Source of the DNA: RGIG2707 sp045600065
GTDB lineage: Bacteria > Bacillota > Clostridia > Peptostreptococcales > Anaerovoracaceae
DNA: 39,164 nt
Direction: 5' to 3'
NCBI GenBank assembly: GCA_045600065.1
Contig: JAZRXE010000065.1
Span: forward strand, 1 to 39,164
The notes under the pieces were generated by a model, which searched no databases, was not told the origin of the DNA, and saw nothing but the letters and a program-made list of their open reading frames with translations. The first letter of the stretch is position 1. Each line of letters begins with the position of its first letter. A program made the translations under genes and the position numbers. Positions 8,728-17,046 of the stretch are shown here, piece by piece.

Positions 8728-9975
8728 ATGTTTGATACCAAAGAAACAAAAGACCGCTGCGTAAGCTGGATAAGGGAATTTTTCGAGCAAAACGGCCCCG
8801 GCTGCAATGCCGTTGTAGGTATTTCCGGCGGCAAGGACAGCTCCGTTGTAGCCGCCCTGTGTGCAGAAGCCCTGGGCAAAGACCGTGTAATAGGAGTGCT
8901 CATGCCCTGCGGAGAGCAGCCCGACATAAAATATGCTTATGAGCTTGTAGAACACCTGGGAATCAGGTATTATGTGGTAAATATTCAGGACGCCGTGGAA
9001 GGTATCAAAAAGGCCATCCCCCTGGAGCTCAGCGCCCAGACTCTGATAAACCTGCCCGCAAGGATCAGAATGTCCACGCTCTATGCGGTATCCCAAAGCT
9101 GCAACGGCAGAGTGGCAAACACCTGCAATCTTTCCGAGGACTGGGTAGGCTATTCCACAAGGTACGGTGACGCTGCCGGAGACTTCAGCCCCTGCTGCCA
9201 TCTTACCGTAGCCGAGGTCAAGGAGATCGGAAGGCTGCTGGGTCTTCCCGAAGATCTGATAGAAAAAAAGCCCTCCGACGGGCTTACAGGCAAAACCGAC
9301 GAGGACAATCTGGGCTTTACCTATGCCCAGCTGGACCGCTACATACGCACGGGCCTTATAGACGACGAAGAAAAAAAGGCGAACATAGACAGACGCCACA
9401 AGGCGAATCTGTTCAAGCTGCAGCTTATGCCCTCCTTTGTCCCCTCAGAAAAGCTCGGGTTGGTGCTCGGGCGCTTCCAGGGCCTTCATCTGGGGCATCA
9501 GCAGATCATAGACACTGCCCTTGAAAACTGCAGCGAGGTGCTGGTCTTCATAGGCTCCTCCCAGGAATCAGGCACAGCAACCAACCCCTTCAGCTATGAG
9601 ACCAGACGTGAGCTGCTCCGCAGCATATACGGCGACAGGCTCCACATACTCCCCCTGCCGGACATAGGCGTGGGCAATACCAGAAAATGGGGCGATTACG
9701 TGCTGGAAAACGTTCGTCAGCATCTCGGCAAGGATCCTGACCTGATTGTATCCGGAGAGGAAAGCCGCCGGCAGAGCTGGTACAGCGGCAGCATAGATGA
9801 AATCAACGTTCCCAAGACCATAGACATTTCCGCATCGATGCTCAGGAAATATCTGGCTGACGGAGATCTTCAGAACTGGCAGAAGTATACCGATCCCCGC
9901 CTTTGGGACAGATTCGGGGAGCTGAGGCAGCAGGTGCTGGCATCGGCGGACAACATACAGACTAAAAGTATTTAG
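8728..9975 (+). CDS. nadE: NAD synthetase fused to NMN/NaMN adenylyltransferase
   Basis: This 415-residue protein appears to be bifunctional. Residues 1 to about 235 are an ammonia-dependent NAD synthetase with the PP-loop SGGKDSS at 33-39, NTCNLSEDWVGYSTRYGDAAGDFSP at 131-155, and KKPSDGLTGKTDED at 180-193. Residues about 241-400 are a nucleotidylyltransferase of the NadM/NadR type with GRFQGLHLGH at 248-257 and the second signature ISASMLRKYL at 368-377. It lacks the glutaminase domain of longer NadE forms. Together the domains would carry out NaMN to NaAD to NAD. It starts at the base after the preceding stop codon. The adenylyltransferase base preference (NMN or NaMN) is not readable. Confidence 0.9.
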   Translation: MFDTKETKDRCVSWIREFFEQNGPGCNAVVGISGGKDSSVVAALCAEALGKDRVIGVLMPCGEQPDIKYAYELVEHLGIRYYVVNIQDAVEGIKKAIPLELSAQTLINLPARIRMSTLYAVSQSCNGRVANTCNLSEDWVGYSTRYGDAAGDFSPCCHLTVAEVKEIGRLLGLPEDLIEKKPSDGLTGKTDEDNLGFTYAQLDRYIRTGLIDDEEKKANIDRRHKANLFKLQLMPSFVPSEKLGLVLGRFQGLHLGHQQIIDTALENCSEVLVFIGSSQESGTATNPFSYETRRELLRSIYGDRLHILPLPDIGVGNTRKWGDYVLENVRQHLGKDPDLIVSGEESRRQSWYSGSIDEINVPKTIDISASMLRKYLADGDLQNWQKYTDPRLWDRFGELRQQVLASADNIQTKSI

Positions 9976-9986
9976 AGAGGCACAAA

Positions 9987-11195
9987 ATGAAGCTTGATCC
10001 TATAGTCATTTCATTGCTGGACACCGACCTTTACAAGTTCAATATGAACCAGGTCATTTTCCACAAGCATACGGATCTCAACGGCGAGTATTTCTTCAAA
10101 TGCCGCAACGAAAATGTGGTTTTCACAGCCGACATGCTCGAAGAAATAAACGCCCAGATCGACCACCTCTGCAGTCTGCGCTTTACAGAGGATGAGCTGA
10201 ACTATCTTCGCTCCATAAGATTCATAAAGAGCGACTATGTTGAATTTCTCAAGCTCTGGCACCCCATAAGGGAATATGTGCATACAGGGCTCAGTGAAAA
10301 CGGAGAGCTGTCCGTCGTGGTGAACGGCCCGCTGTTTTCGGCAATGCAGTTCGAGATTTACCTGCTGGAAATCATCAACGAGGTGTATTTCCGCATGAAG
10401 TACGATTACGCCGAGCTTAAGGCCTCCGCGGAGGAAAGGCTCAACGAGAAGATCGAGGCGTTCAGAAGCGGCAAGTACACATTCAAATTCGCGGAATTCG
10501 GCTGCCGCAGAAGGCTTTCCAGAGAATGGAACGACGAGGTCATCAGAAGGCTCACAAAAGAGACAGATAACTGCGTCGGAACCTCCAATGTCTATCTGGC
10601 AAAGAAGTACAACCTGACTCCCATAGGCACCTATGCCCACGAGTTCGTGCAGATGTATCAGGGAATAGACTCAATACCCCTGGCCTACACCAACCACTAT
10701 GCTATGGCAGACTGGTACGATGAATACAAGGGTGATAACGGAACCGCCCTGACAGACACCATCACCACGGACATCTTCCTGCTGGATTTTAACCGATCCA
10801 TGGTCAACAACTACACAGGCGTCCGCCACGACAGCGGCGACCCCTACGAATGGGGGGAAAAGATCATAGCCCACTACAAAAAATACGGCGCAGACCCCAG
10901 GACCAAGACCCTGCTGTTCAGTGACAGCCTGGACTTTGACAGAGCACAGGCCCTCTATGACTACTTCAAGGACAGGGTCAAGGTATCCTTCGGCATAGGC
11001 ACCTTCGTTACAAACGATACAGATGAGGACGCCCTGAACATCGTGATCAAGCTGCAGTATGTCAACGGATGTCCCGTTGCCAAGCTGTCCGATGCTCCGG
11101 GAAAATCCATGAGTCAGGACGGAGATTACCTCAGCTATCTGCGCAACGCCGTAGGTTTCAGGATCAAAAGAGAAAACGAGAGAAACAACGGCTGA
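9987..11195 (+). CDS. pncB: Nicotinate phosphoribosyltransferase
   Basis: This 402-residue enzyme makes nicotinate mononucleotide from nicotinate and PRPP, the committed step of the Preiss-Handler route. The family N-terminus is clear (LLDTDLYKFNMNQVIFHKH), followed by FAEFGCRRRLS near residue 168 and GTSNVYLAKKYNLTPIGTYAHEF, which includes the catalytic histidine. VRHDSGDPYEWGEK and the late FGIGTFVTND phosphate loop complete it. It lies 11 bases after the NadE fusion with an AGAGG site. With the hydrolase and fusion upstream it closes a four-step nicotinamide-to-NAD pathway. It is the last gene before a strong terminator. Confidence 0.93.
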   Translation: MKLDPIVISLLDTDLYKFNMNQVIFHKHTDLNGEYFFKCRNENVVFTADMLEEINAQIDHLCSLRFTEDELNYLRSIRFIKSDYVEFLKLWHPIREYVHTGLSENGELSVVVNGPLFSAMQFEIYLLEIINEVYFRMKYDYAELKASAEERLNEKIEAFRSGKYTFKFAEFGCRRRLSREWNDEVIRRLTKETDNCVGTSNVYLAKKYNLTPIGTYAHEFVQMYQGIDSIPLAYTNHYAMADWYDEYKGDNGTALTDTITTDIFLLDFNRSMVNNYTGVRHDSGDPYEWGEKIIAHYKKYGADPRTKTLLFSDSLDFDRAQALYDYFKDRVKVSFGIGTFVTNDTDEDALNIVIKLQYVNGCPVAKLSDAPGKSMSQDGDYLSYLRNAVGFRIKRENERNNG

Positions 11196-11272
11196 TCGTA
11201 TAAAACAGGCAGCACGGAAAAGTATCCCCGCATTCGCGGCGCGGGGTAAAACTGAAAACAAAACTGAATTTG

Positions 11273-11335
11273 ATATGCTGCCTCCCGGATATACAGTTGA
11301 AAAAAACTGTTTAGCCGGGAGGCAGCATATTTTTC
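11273..11335 (+). terminator. Strong terminator of the gpmI-NAD operon
   Basis: A perfect 16-bp stem (ATATGCTGCCTCCCGG, 11273-11288, with its complement at 11315-11330) encloses a second 6-bp stem (ACAGTT 11293-11298 with AACTGT 11305-11310). It ends in TTTTT. It lies 77 bases past the pncB stop. Confidence 0.85.
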
Positions 11336-11541
11336 GGGTTTGTCTTTTGTATTGCTAAAAAAAGCGGAGCTGCGTATACATTATTGCATAATGATTATAG
11401 GCAGTTTCGGAAATCACCTCTATGGGCTGTTTTCTGCGGCAGTCAATTTCCGCATTCCTTCGGACAGGCGGACTATCTCACATATTTACATGAAGAGTTC
11501 AATAAACTTTCGGACAATCATTGTAAATTATTCAGTACAGA

Positions 11542-11570
11542 TTATCACAAAACAGTATACTGTGTATAAT
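11542..11570 (+). promoter_or_regulatory. Promoter of the GtrA operon
   Basis: A -35-like TTATCA (11542-11547) and a perfect -10 TATAAT (11565-11570) are spaced by 17 bases, with TGTG directly before the -10. Predicted start of transcription is near 11577, which rules out translation from the ATG at 11575 and favours the ATG at 11638. Confidence 0.55.
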
Positions 11571-11637
11571 TGCTATGTTATACTTATTAAGTATGTCTGC
11601 ATATTGTATTCCTCCACCGAAAAAGCAGCGTGGAGAA

Positions 11638-12126
11638 ATGCCCGAAACCGGAGAAAGAAGGCCGCACTTGATCAAGGATATATTAGAAAAGAAACGGGAT
11701 TTCATATTGGAATTCATGCGCTATCTTGCTGTGGGGTTTATCAGCTTTCTGGCAGATTACGGCGCACTGACAGTGTCTTACGATTTGCTGCTCAACGGTG
11801 TCAGATACGGGCTGTACTTAGCCACTGCCATAGGCTTTGTCGCAGGCCTTGCAGTCAATTACGTGCTGTCTCTGGTATTCGTATTTTTATCTGCAAAGGG
11901 AACTAACAAGGGCAGAACGCTCAGAGATATGATAGTATTTGCAGCCGTAGGCGTCATAGGTCTGGGGTTTACGGAGCTCGGCATGTATCTTCTGGCAGAC
12001 AGGCTTGGTATATACTACAAGCTGACAAAGGTGTTCATGACCGGTCTGGTGACGCTGTGGAATTACTTTGCCAGGAAAATTCTGATCTTCGATAAAAAGA
12101 CCCCCGAAAACGATGCAATAAAATAA
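11638..12126 (+). CDS. GtrA family membrane protein
   Basis: This is a 162-residue protein of the GtrA family, small four-helix membrane proteins thought to help flip polyprenyl-linked sugars in surface glycan modification. Hydrophobic helices lie at about 28-50, 57-84, 98-120 and 128-150. The family motifs AVGFISFLADYG, AVNYVLSLVFVF and the closing WNYFARKILIF are present. The ATG at 11638 is preferred because the promoter would start transcription near 11577, but its GGAG is only two bases away, so the start is uncertain. An alternative ATG at 11575 would add 21 residues. It is first in an operon with an FAD oxidoreductase and two paralogous membrane proteins. Confidence 0.85.
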   Translation: MPETGERRPHLIKDILEKKRDFILEFMRYLAVGFISFLADYGALTVSYDLLLNGVRYGLYLATAIGFVAGLAVNYVLSLVFVFLSAKGTNKGRTLRDMIVFAAVGVIGLGFTELGMYLLADRLGIYYKLTKVFMTGLVTLWNYFARKILIFDKKTPENDAIK

Positions 12127-12149
12127 CAATAATATATAAGGAGAATCAA

Positions 12150-13709
12150 ATGTCTGAAAACGCTGTAATCATAGGAGCTGGCCCTGCAGGCCTTACCGCA
12201 GCCTACACCCTTCTCAAGGAAACTGATATCAAACCAATAGTCATAGAAAAGGAGGACTATGTAGGCGGCATCTCACGTACCGCAGAGCATAACGGAAACA
12301 GGATAGACATAGGCGGCCACCGCTTCTTTTCCAAGAGCAAAGAAGTAACTGACCTGTGGAAGGAGCTGATGCCCCTGCAGGGTGCACCCTCCTTCGATGA
12401 CAAGGTGCTGGGCCGCGACGTGGAGCTTTCCCCCGGCGGCCCCGATCCCGAGACCGAGGACGAAGTCTTTCTTCAGCGAAACAGGGTATCCCGCATATTC
12501 TATCTTCGCAAGTTCTTCGATTATCCCATATCCATCAAGCCCCAGACTGTGTTCAATCTGGGCATCTGGAATACCTTCAAGGCAGGAGTGGGCTATATCT
12601 GGTCCTGCATCTTCAAACGCAAAGAAAACAATCTCGAAGATTTCATGATCAACCGCTTCGGACGCACCCTTTACGGCATGTTCTTCAAGGATTACACGGA
12701 GAAGGTCTGGGGGCGTGCCCCCGCTGATATCAGCGCTGACTGGGGCGAGCAGCGCATCAAGGGTCTCTCGCTGATGAAGGCGCTCACTTCCGCAGTCAAA
12801 AAGTTCCTGCACATAGGCGGAGCAGTGGAGACCTCGCTGATCGAAAGCTTCAATTATCCCAAAAAAGGCCCCGGCCAGCTTTGGGAGCTCATGCGCACCA
12901 GAGTAGAGGAAATGGGCGGAACCGTGCTCATGGAATCCGATGTAATCGGCTTCGAGTCCGAAAACGGTGTCATCAGTGCAGTCAATGTCAGATGCGGAAA
13001 CGAGGTCAGACGCATCGAGGCTGATCATTTCATATCCTCCATGCCCGTACCCGAGCTCATAGATGCCCTGGGCCCTGCAGTTGATGACGAAAACGTCAGG
13101 ACCATAGCCCACGAGCTGCCGTTCCGAGATTTCATCACCGTAGGCGTGCTCCTTAACAAGCTTAAGATCAAGAACACCAGCAAGATACAGACACTTTCCG
13201 ACATAGTTCCGGACACCTGGATCTACGTTCAGGAATTCGACGTAAAGATGGGCCGCATACAGGTGTTCAACAATTGGTCTCCCTACATGGTGGCAGATCC
13301 TCAGAATACAGTCTGGATAGGCCTTGAATACTTCTGCAATGAGGGCGATGAGATGTGGGAGATGAGCGACGAGCAGTTTACCGCCATGGCTCTCGACGAG
13401 CTGGTAAAGATAGGTGTCGCGGATCGCAGTGATGTCCTGGATACGGTAAGGCTCAAGGTCAAGAAGGCATATCCTGCCTACTTCGGCTCCTATGCACAGT
13501 TCGACACCGTCCGCAGCTGCCTTGACGACTTTGAAAATCTCTACTGCATAGGCCGCAACGGACAGCACCGCTACAACAACATGGATCACTCCATGCTCTC
13601 TGCCATAGAGGCCGTGCGCACCATAAAAGCCGGCAGTCATGACAAATCAGCCATCTGGGCAGTAAATACCGAGCAGGAATATCACGAGGAAGAAAGTTCC
13701 GCGCAGTAA
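12150..13709 (+). CDS. FAD/NAD(P)-dependent oxidoreductase (amine oxidase/UGM-like)
   Basis: This 519-residue protein has an N-terminal dinucleotide-binding fold: GAGPAG at residues 9-14, VIEKEDYVGGISRT near 32-45 and IDIGGHRFFSKS near 52-63. These match the flavin amine oxidase/protoporphyrinogen-oxidase-like group that also includes UDP-galactopyranose mutase. FKDYTEKVWGRAPADISADWGEQRIKG lies mid-protein. The C-terminus closes with YCIGRNGQHRYNNMDHSM, which contacts FAD in relatives. It sits 23 bases after GtrA with a GGAG site. The envelope context suggests a sugar- or lipid-linked substrate; the true reaction cannot be read. Confidence 0.82.
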   Translation: MSENAVIIGAGPAGLTAAYTLLKETDIKPIVIEKEDYVGGISRTAEHNGNRIDIGGHRFFSKSKEVTDLWKELMPLQGAPSFDDKVLGRDVELSPGGPDPETEDEVFLQRNRVSRIFYLRKFFDYPISIKPQTVFNLGIWNTFKAGVGYIWSCIFKRKENNLEDFMINRFGRTLYGMFFKDYTEKVWGRAPADISADWGEQRIKGLSLMKALTSAVKKFLHIGGAVETSLIESFNYPKKGPGQLWELMRTRVEEMGGTVLMESDVIGFESENGVISAVNVRCGNEVRRIEADHFISSMPVPELIDALGPAVDDENVRTIAHELPFRDFITVGVLLNKLKIKNTSKIQTLSDIVPDTWIYVQEFDVKMGRIQVFNNWSPYMVADPQNTVWIGLEYFCNEGDEMWEMSDEQFTAMALDELVKIGVADRSDVLDTVRLKVKKAYPAYFGSYAQFDTVRSCLDDFENLYCIGRNGQHRYNNMDHSMLSAIEAVRTIKAGSHDKSAIWAVNTEQEYHEEESSAQ

Positions 13710-13762
13710 CATGGCAGTGCCCCTGCCAACATCATTAAAGCTGTAGAATACAAGGATTTGAT

Positions 13763-15245
13763 ATGAATCAACTAAAATCCGCAAAAAGCGTAATACCTGA
13801 AAAGTGGCAGAAGCTGTTCCTGCTGTTTTTCCTTGTGATACCGGCTCTCACCCCCCCTTCTCAACAACGATATCTGGTTTATACTGAACCACGGTCGTTA
13901 TGTGCTTCAGAACGGGATACCCTATATAGAACCCTTTACCATACATGAAGGTCTTGAGTTTGTTATGCAGCAATGGCTGTCCAGCGTTATGTTCTGGACA
14001 AGCTACAGTATGCTCGGACGTTTTGGGCTTGTACTGATGGTATACATTTCATATGTGGTGATACTGTTTTTGATTTATAAGATCTGTATGATCGCTTCTG
14101 ATGAAAACTTTGAAGTATCTTATGGTATTTCGGTTCTGACAGGAAGCTTTCTGTTATTCCATATAGTAACCAGACCTCAGATATTTTCTTTCATTCTTAT
14201 GACTGCAGAGCTGCTTGTATTGGAAAGCTACGCAAAGAACGGAAGAACGCGTAATTTGTTCGTTTTGCCCATGATATCACTGCTCATGGTAAACTTGCAC
14301 GCATCAATGTGGCCCATGATTTTCGTACTCATGCTGCCCTATCTTCTGGATGCAGTGCCGTTCAGGACAAAAATGCTTTCAGGCGCAGGCTACAAGGCGT
14401 TTCCGCTATGCTTATCAGCCGCGTCTATGACAGCATTCGGTTTTATCAATCCCTACGGCGCAAACGCCATGACATATCTTCTGCGTTCCTACGGAGTCGA
14501 TGCCATCAACGTTCTCGTTGACGAAATGAAGGTGCCCGATATCAAGAGTCCTTTCGGAAAATTCATTTTCGGATACATACTTGCAGTTGCGCTTACGTAC
14601 ATATGCTTCAGAAAAGGTAAAACCACACTTCGTTACATACTGCTGACGCTCGGGCCCCTGTATCTCACGCTGTCTGCAACAAGAGGATTCCCTATATTCG
14701 TTATATGTTCAGGCTTCCCGCTTGCGTGCTATTTGAAGGATGCAAAGTTTAAGGATTCTTCAGCAACGAAGGCTGATGCAAAGACGATAAAAATCAGAAT
14801 AGTACTCGCATCCTTGCTGATAGCGCTCATAGCAGCAGGCTGTGTGCGTAATATAGGATATTTGGCAGAAGATATTGATAAACCCGTGGCTAAAGATCCT
14901 GTTGATTACCTTATCAGCAGATATGATGCGGATTCCATACGTCTCTATACCAATTATAACGATGGATGCTATGCCGAATTCATGGGTGTAAAGTCCTTCC
15001 TCGATACCAGAGCAGAGGTCTTTATCAAAGCCTGCAACGGGAAAGACGATATCCTTAATGATTACGTGCAGCTCCAATGCGGATTATATGATTACAGATC
15101 ATTTATCGAAAAATACGGTTTTACACACATACTTGCGTCTTATTATGACAGCCTCTTCGTATCCCTTGAAAACGATCCGGATTACATAGTCATTTACGAG
15201 GACGATTATTGTCGCGTCTATGAACCCGTAAATCTTCCGAACTAA
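13763..15245 (+). pseudogene. Frameshifted polytopic membrane protein, first tandem paralog
   Basis: The frame opens at ATG 13763 (AAGGA six bases upstream) as MNQLKSAKSVIPEKWQ and matches the next gene closely. At a run of seven C (13851-13857) it shifts and stops at once in practical terms, ending at about 13948. The continuation NNDIWFILNHGRYVLQNGIPYIEPF... is open in the next frame to 15245. Losing one C or gaining two would restore about 493-494 residues, similar to the 491-493 of the downstream copy. The remainder shows no other damage, so the break is recent, an error, or a switch. The internal frame from 13902 starts with GTG at a conserved valine and lacks a ribosome site. Confidence 0.8.
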
Positions 15246-15262
15246 AAGGCAAGGTAATGAAT

Positions 15263-16738
15263 ATGATTCAATTAAATAACACAAAAAGCGTAATACCTGA
15301 AAAGTGGCAGAGGTTGTTTCTGCTGTTTTTCCTAATAATTCCTTTTTTGAACCCTCCCGTTCTAGATAACGACATATGGTTTCTGTTAAACCACGGACGC
15401 CATGTGCTTCAGAACGGTATACCGTATATTGAACCATTTACCCTGCACGAGGGTCTTACATTTGTGATGCAGCAATGGATGTCCTGTGTATTATTCTGGA
15501 TAACCTACAGTTCTGTCGGAAGGTTTGGTCTGGTACTGTTAACGGATATCATCTATTTTCTGATACTGATAATGGTATATAAGACCTGCATGCTGGTTAC
15601 AGACGGTTACTTTGAGATATCCTACGGTATAGCGCTGCTCACCGGTGCCATTCTGAGAGTATTTATGGTAACAAGACCACAGGTGATTTCTCTGTTCATG
15701 ATGACCATAGAGCTTTATTCTCTTGAAAGCTACGCCAGAAGCGGAAAAAAGAGCAGCCTGTATGTACTTCCGCTGCTGTCCGTGCTCATGGTTAATATGC
15801 ATGCATCAATGTGGCCCATGCTTTTTGTGCTCATGCTTCCCTATTTGCTGGACGCCATTCCGTTTAAGACAAAGCTGATTTCCGGCGCAGGCTATCCGTT
15901 GAAGCCACTGATTACAGCGACAGCTGTTACGGCTGCTTTCGGTCTGATCAATCCGTACGGAACAGATTCTATGACCTATCTTCTGCGTTCTTACGGAGTA
16001 CCCGTGATCAATGGGCTCGTGAGAGAAATGTGCGCCCCGGATATAAAAACAATCGTCGGAAAATACGTATTCGGATGTGTGCTAATAATTACACTCATCT
16101 ATATATTTTACAGAAAAGGCAGCTCCACACTGCGTTATATGCTTCTAAGCCTGGGGACCCTTTATCTGACGCTTTCTTCCATACGCGGATTTCAGATAAT
16201 GCTCGTATGCTACGGATTTCCTCTGGCATATTACCTGAAGGACGTACAGCTTCCCGCATCTGCAGATGCAGAGCCTGACGGAAAGACCTTACGGATCAGA
16301 AAGCTTCTGATTGCACTGATAACGATCGTAATAATCATTTCCTGCGCGAAGAATATCAAAACCGTAACAGATGATTTGGATGCTCCACCGTCCAAAGGTG
16401 CCGTAGAATACCTGCTGGCAAACTTTGATCCTGCATCCATCCGCCTGTACAACAACTACAACGACGGGGACTATTCCGAATTTATGGGTATCCCCACGTA
16501 CATGGATGCCAGAGCCGAGGTATTTCTGAAGGCATGCAATGAGAAAGAAGATATTCTCGATGAATATGTAATGCTTCAATCGGGCAAAATCCATTACGAA
16601 GATTTTCTTGAAAAATACAAGTTTACGCACGTACTTGCCACGGACTTCGATCTGCTCTATGTATATCTTGAGAATGATACGGATTATCGCATAAGCTATG
16701 AAGACGAATACTGCCGCATTTACGAACCTGTAAAATAA
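15263..16738 (+). CDS. Polytopic membrane protein, second tandem paralog
   Basis: This membrane protein of 491 residues has roughly ten hydrophobic segments. A first segment LFLLFFLIIPFLNPP is followed by an outside loop with NDIWFLLNHGRHVLQNGIPYIEPFTLHEG. A soluble C-terminal domain of about 120 residues begins near 370 (RLYNNYNDGDYSEFMG). Helix-loop layout with acidic loop residues recalls GT-C glycosyltransferases, but I do not recognise the family firmly. The start at 15263 aligns MIQLNNTKS with MNQLKSAKS of the first copy; ATG 15257 is two codons earlier and equally possible. The gene follows its paralog by about 15 bases. A role in glycan assembly is inferred from GtrA. Confidence 0.75.
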   Translation: MIQLNNTKSVIPEKWQRLFLLFFLIIPFLNPPVLDNDIWFLLNHGRHVLQNGIPYIEPFTLHEGLTFVMQQWMSCVLFWITYSSVGRFGLVLLTDIIYFLILIMVYKTCMLVTDGYFEISYGIALLTGAILRVFMVTRPQVISLFMMTIELYSLESYARSGKKSSLYVLPLLSVLMVNMHASMWPMLFVLMLPYLLDAIPFKTKLISGAGYPLKPLITATAVTAAFGLINPYGTDSMTYLLRSYGVPVINGLVREMCAPDIKTIVGKYVFGCVLIITLIYIFYRKGSSTLRYMLLSLGTLYLTLSSIRGFQIMLVCYGFPLAYYLKDVQLPASADAEPDGKTLRIRKLLIALITIVIIISCAKNIKTVTDDLDAPPSKGAVEYLLANFDPASIRLYNNYNDGDYSEFMGIPTYMDARAEVFLKACNEKEDILDEYVMLQSGKIHYEDFLEKYKFTHVLATDFDLLYVYLENDTDYRISYEDEYCRIYEPVK

Positions 16739-16746
16739 AGCTTTTA

Positions 16747-16787
16747 CCGGCAGCCGCTTCTGTAACGAACCGGCTGCTGTTGTTTTT
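16747..16787 (+). terminator. Terminator of the GtrA operon
   Basis: GCAGCCG (16750-16756) pairs with CGGCTGC (16771-16777) and is followed by TGTTGTTTTT. It begins about ten bases after the stop codon of the second paralog. Confidence 0.75.
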
Positions 16788-16899
16788 CGCTTCCAAATGG
16801 CGGAGAGCAGCTGTGAGACCGCTGTTTTCAGGCAGGAATCATACTATGCCTGCCCGGACTATACGGTAAAAGCAATCCTTCAGGGGATGTATATAATTC

Positions 16900-16952
16900 T
16901 TGACAACATATGTCAACTTTCCTTGACTGGCACGCGGCTGTTATGCTACAAT
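16900..16952 (+). promoter_or_regulatory. Promoter and possible operator of the M20 peptidase gene
   Basis: TTGACT (16923-16928), an 18-base spacer and TACAAT (16947-16952) form a promoter with a TATGC extended -10 directly upstream. Just ahead lies an inverted repeat TTGACA-acata-TGTCAA (16900-16916), which could be an operator or an alternative -35. The leader to the start codon is about 90 bases. Confidence 0.55.
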
Positions 16953-17046
16953 TTATCTGCATCATAATAAATAATCAATAATGCAAGCTTCGGCTTGAGC
17001 AGAAAATATTTACGAATACTTTTTCCGATTCATGAAAGGAGTCAAA

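Larger units (their letters stand above)
11196..11637. other. 442-base intergenic region
   Basis: This stretch separates the NAD operon from the GtrA operon. It contains a small GC hairpin (CCCCGC 11226-11231 with GCGGGG 11241-11246), the strong terminator at 11273-11335 and the promoter at 11542-11570. Short open frames here have no ribosome site or recognisable product. No riboswitch could be identified by eye. Confidence 0.6.
16739..17046. other. 308-base intergenic region before the M20 peptidase gene
   Basis: It holds the operon terminator, a hairpin with GGCAGG (16831-16836) and CCTGCC (16849-16854), the inverted hexamers TTGACA/TGTCAA at 16900-16916, and the promoter at 16923-16952. 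No gene was recognised here. Confidence 0.6.

Noticed and set aside
8107..9399. 430-codon frame opposite the hydrolase and NadE fusion
   Set aside because: Covers the conserved catalytic motifs of real genes on the other strand and resembles no family.
11225..11335. Riboswitch after pncB
   Set aside because: The nested hairpin ends in a T-run directly after the operon and the next gene begins 300 bases later with its own promoter; a terminator explains it.
12273..13640. 455-codon frame opposite the FAD oxidoreductase
   Set aside because: Shadow of a GC-rich conserved gene; no start signals.
13902..15245. Independent gene starting inside the first paralog
   Set aside because: The first codon is a GTG at a valine conserved in the intact paralog, with no ribosome site; it is the second half of a frameshifted gene.
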